Part shown: positions 4,694 to 5,049 of the stretch, piece after piece
Layout: every line of letters begins with the position of its first letter
How positions within the stretch are numbered: the stretch's first letter is position 1
Source of the DNA: Salinibacterium sp.
GTDB taxonomy: Bacteria > Actinomycetota > Actinomycetes > Actinomycetales > Microbacteriaceae
Length of the DNA: 5,049 nt
Direction of reading: 5' to 3'
Assembly: GCA_025352485.1 (NCBI GenBank)
Contig: JANXTJ010000187.1
Location: forward strand, 1 to 5,049
The notes under the pieces: generated by a model
What the model was told of the DNA's origin: nothing
Seen by the model: only the letters and a program-made list of their open reading frames with translations
Databases searched by the model: none
Position numbers and translations under genes: made by a program

Positions 4694-5049
4694 TCAGTCA
4701 CTCATGCGCACGCCGGAGCTTTTCAACTCGAGCTGAGCAAGCTCGCGCATGACTTTCTCATCGCCGCGGCGCCAGGCTGCCATCGCGTCCGGGCTGACTG
4801 CAGAGAGAGCAGTGATCTTCTGAGTGGCGAGAGCCCGCAGCGCTAGTAGATCGATGCCTGCACCGGTTGCCACTATCGCCTTCGCCCGCCCGGCCTTGCG
4901 AACGAACCGAATGCGCGGCACCAGCCAGAACAGCAGGATCGTAATGATCGGCAGCAGTGCGATGCCGATTCCAAGACCGGTCGCCAACTGGTTCACCGCA
5001 ACCTGCTGGCTCTGGCCAGCCGACTCGAGGGCGGCGCCCGCATTCGACG
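4694..5049 (-). CDS. Unrecognised membrane protein, 5' end beyond window
   Basis: I do not recognise this protein. The frame is open to the right edge, giving 117 residues. A hydrophilic Ser/Gln/Ala stretch (SNAGAALESAGQSQQ) leads into one transmembrane helix (GLGIGIALLPIITILLFWLV, about 4978-4919). A strongly basic RIRFVRKAGRAKA follows, then about 70 mostly helical residues with LLALRALATQKITAL and DAMAAWRRGDEKVMRELAQLEL, ending VRMSD. By the positive-inside rule the basic side is cytoplasmic, so the N-terminal part is outside and an earlier membrane helix or signal peptide is probably off the window. A GTG at 4996 could start a 100-residue form, but it lacks a convincing Shine-Dalgarno and the upstream codons read like real protein. 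The stop codon is 32 bases before yebC, so co-transcription is likely. Function is unknown. Confidence 0.75.
   Translation of the reverse strand, partial: SNAGAALESAGQSQQVAVNQLATGLGIGIALLPIITILLFWLVPRIRFVRKAGRAKAIVATGAGIDLLALRALATQKITALSAVSPDAMAAWRRGDEKVMRELAQLELKSSGVRMSD

Noticed and set aside
1..5049. Search for mobile elements, CRISPR repeats, tRNA genes or a novel defence system
   Set aside because: No direct repeats, transposase-like reading frame or tRNA-like fold was seen by eye; every base is in or near a conserved housekeeping gene.

Overview
The window is GC-rich with strongly GC-biased third codon positions. It carries an actinobacterial-type block of housekeeping genes, all on the minus strand. 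Gene order (read right to left: unknown membrane protein, yebC, ruvC, ruvA, ruvB, yajC, secD), GTG starts, a P/T-rich SecD and the protein sequences suggest a high-GC Gram-positive, most likely Microbacteriaceae. The family assignment is from recognition, not from a search.

Layout in transcription order. 5049-4694: the 3' part of an unrecognised gene for a membrane protein with one visible transmembrane helix and a cytoplasmic tail. 4661-3903: yebC, preceded by a clear Shine-Dalgarno that selects the third of three clustered ATGs. 3898-1678: ruvC, ruvA and ruvB, the Holliday-junction resolvase and branch-migration motor. Both junctions inside ruvCAB are 4-base GTGA stop/start overlaps, so translation is probably coupled. 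1610-1152: yajC. 1059-1: the first 353 codons of secD, which runs off the left edge; secF would be expected next.

Functionally there are two modules: recombinational repair (ruvCAB, with the translation/regulatory factor YebC upstream) and the SecDF-YajC accessory complex of the Sec translocon. Intergenic gaps are short; none exceeds 92 bases. They are not featureless. A TATAAT box lies across the ruvB stop codon, followed by a strong hairpin in the presumed yajC leader. A second strong hairpin directly follows the yajC stop. Inside the 3' end of yebC, about 50 bases before ruvC, an A/T-rich pocket matches the actinobacterial LexA (SOS) box and overlaps a TATATT -10-like hexamer. This suggests that ruvCAB has its own DNA-damage-inducible promoter embedded in yebC.

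I see no mobile element, CRISPR array, RNA gene or undescribed multi-gene system here. The observations most worth a second look are the candidate intragenic SOS box, the tandem hairpins around yajC, the low-complexity insert plus cysteine pair in SecD, and the unrecognised membrane protein at the right edge.
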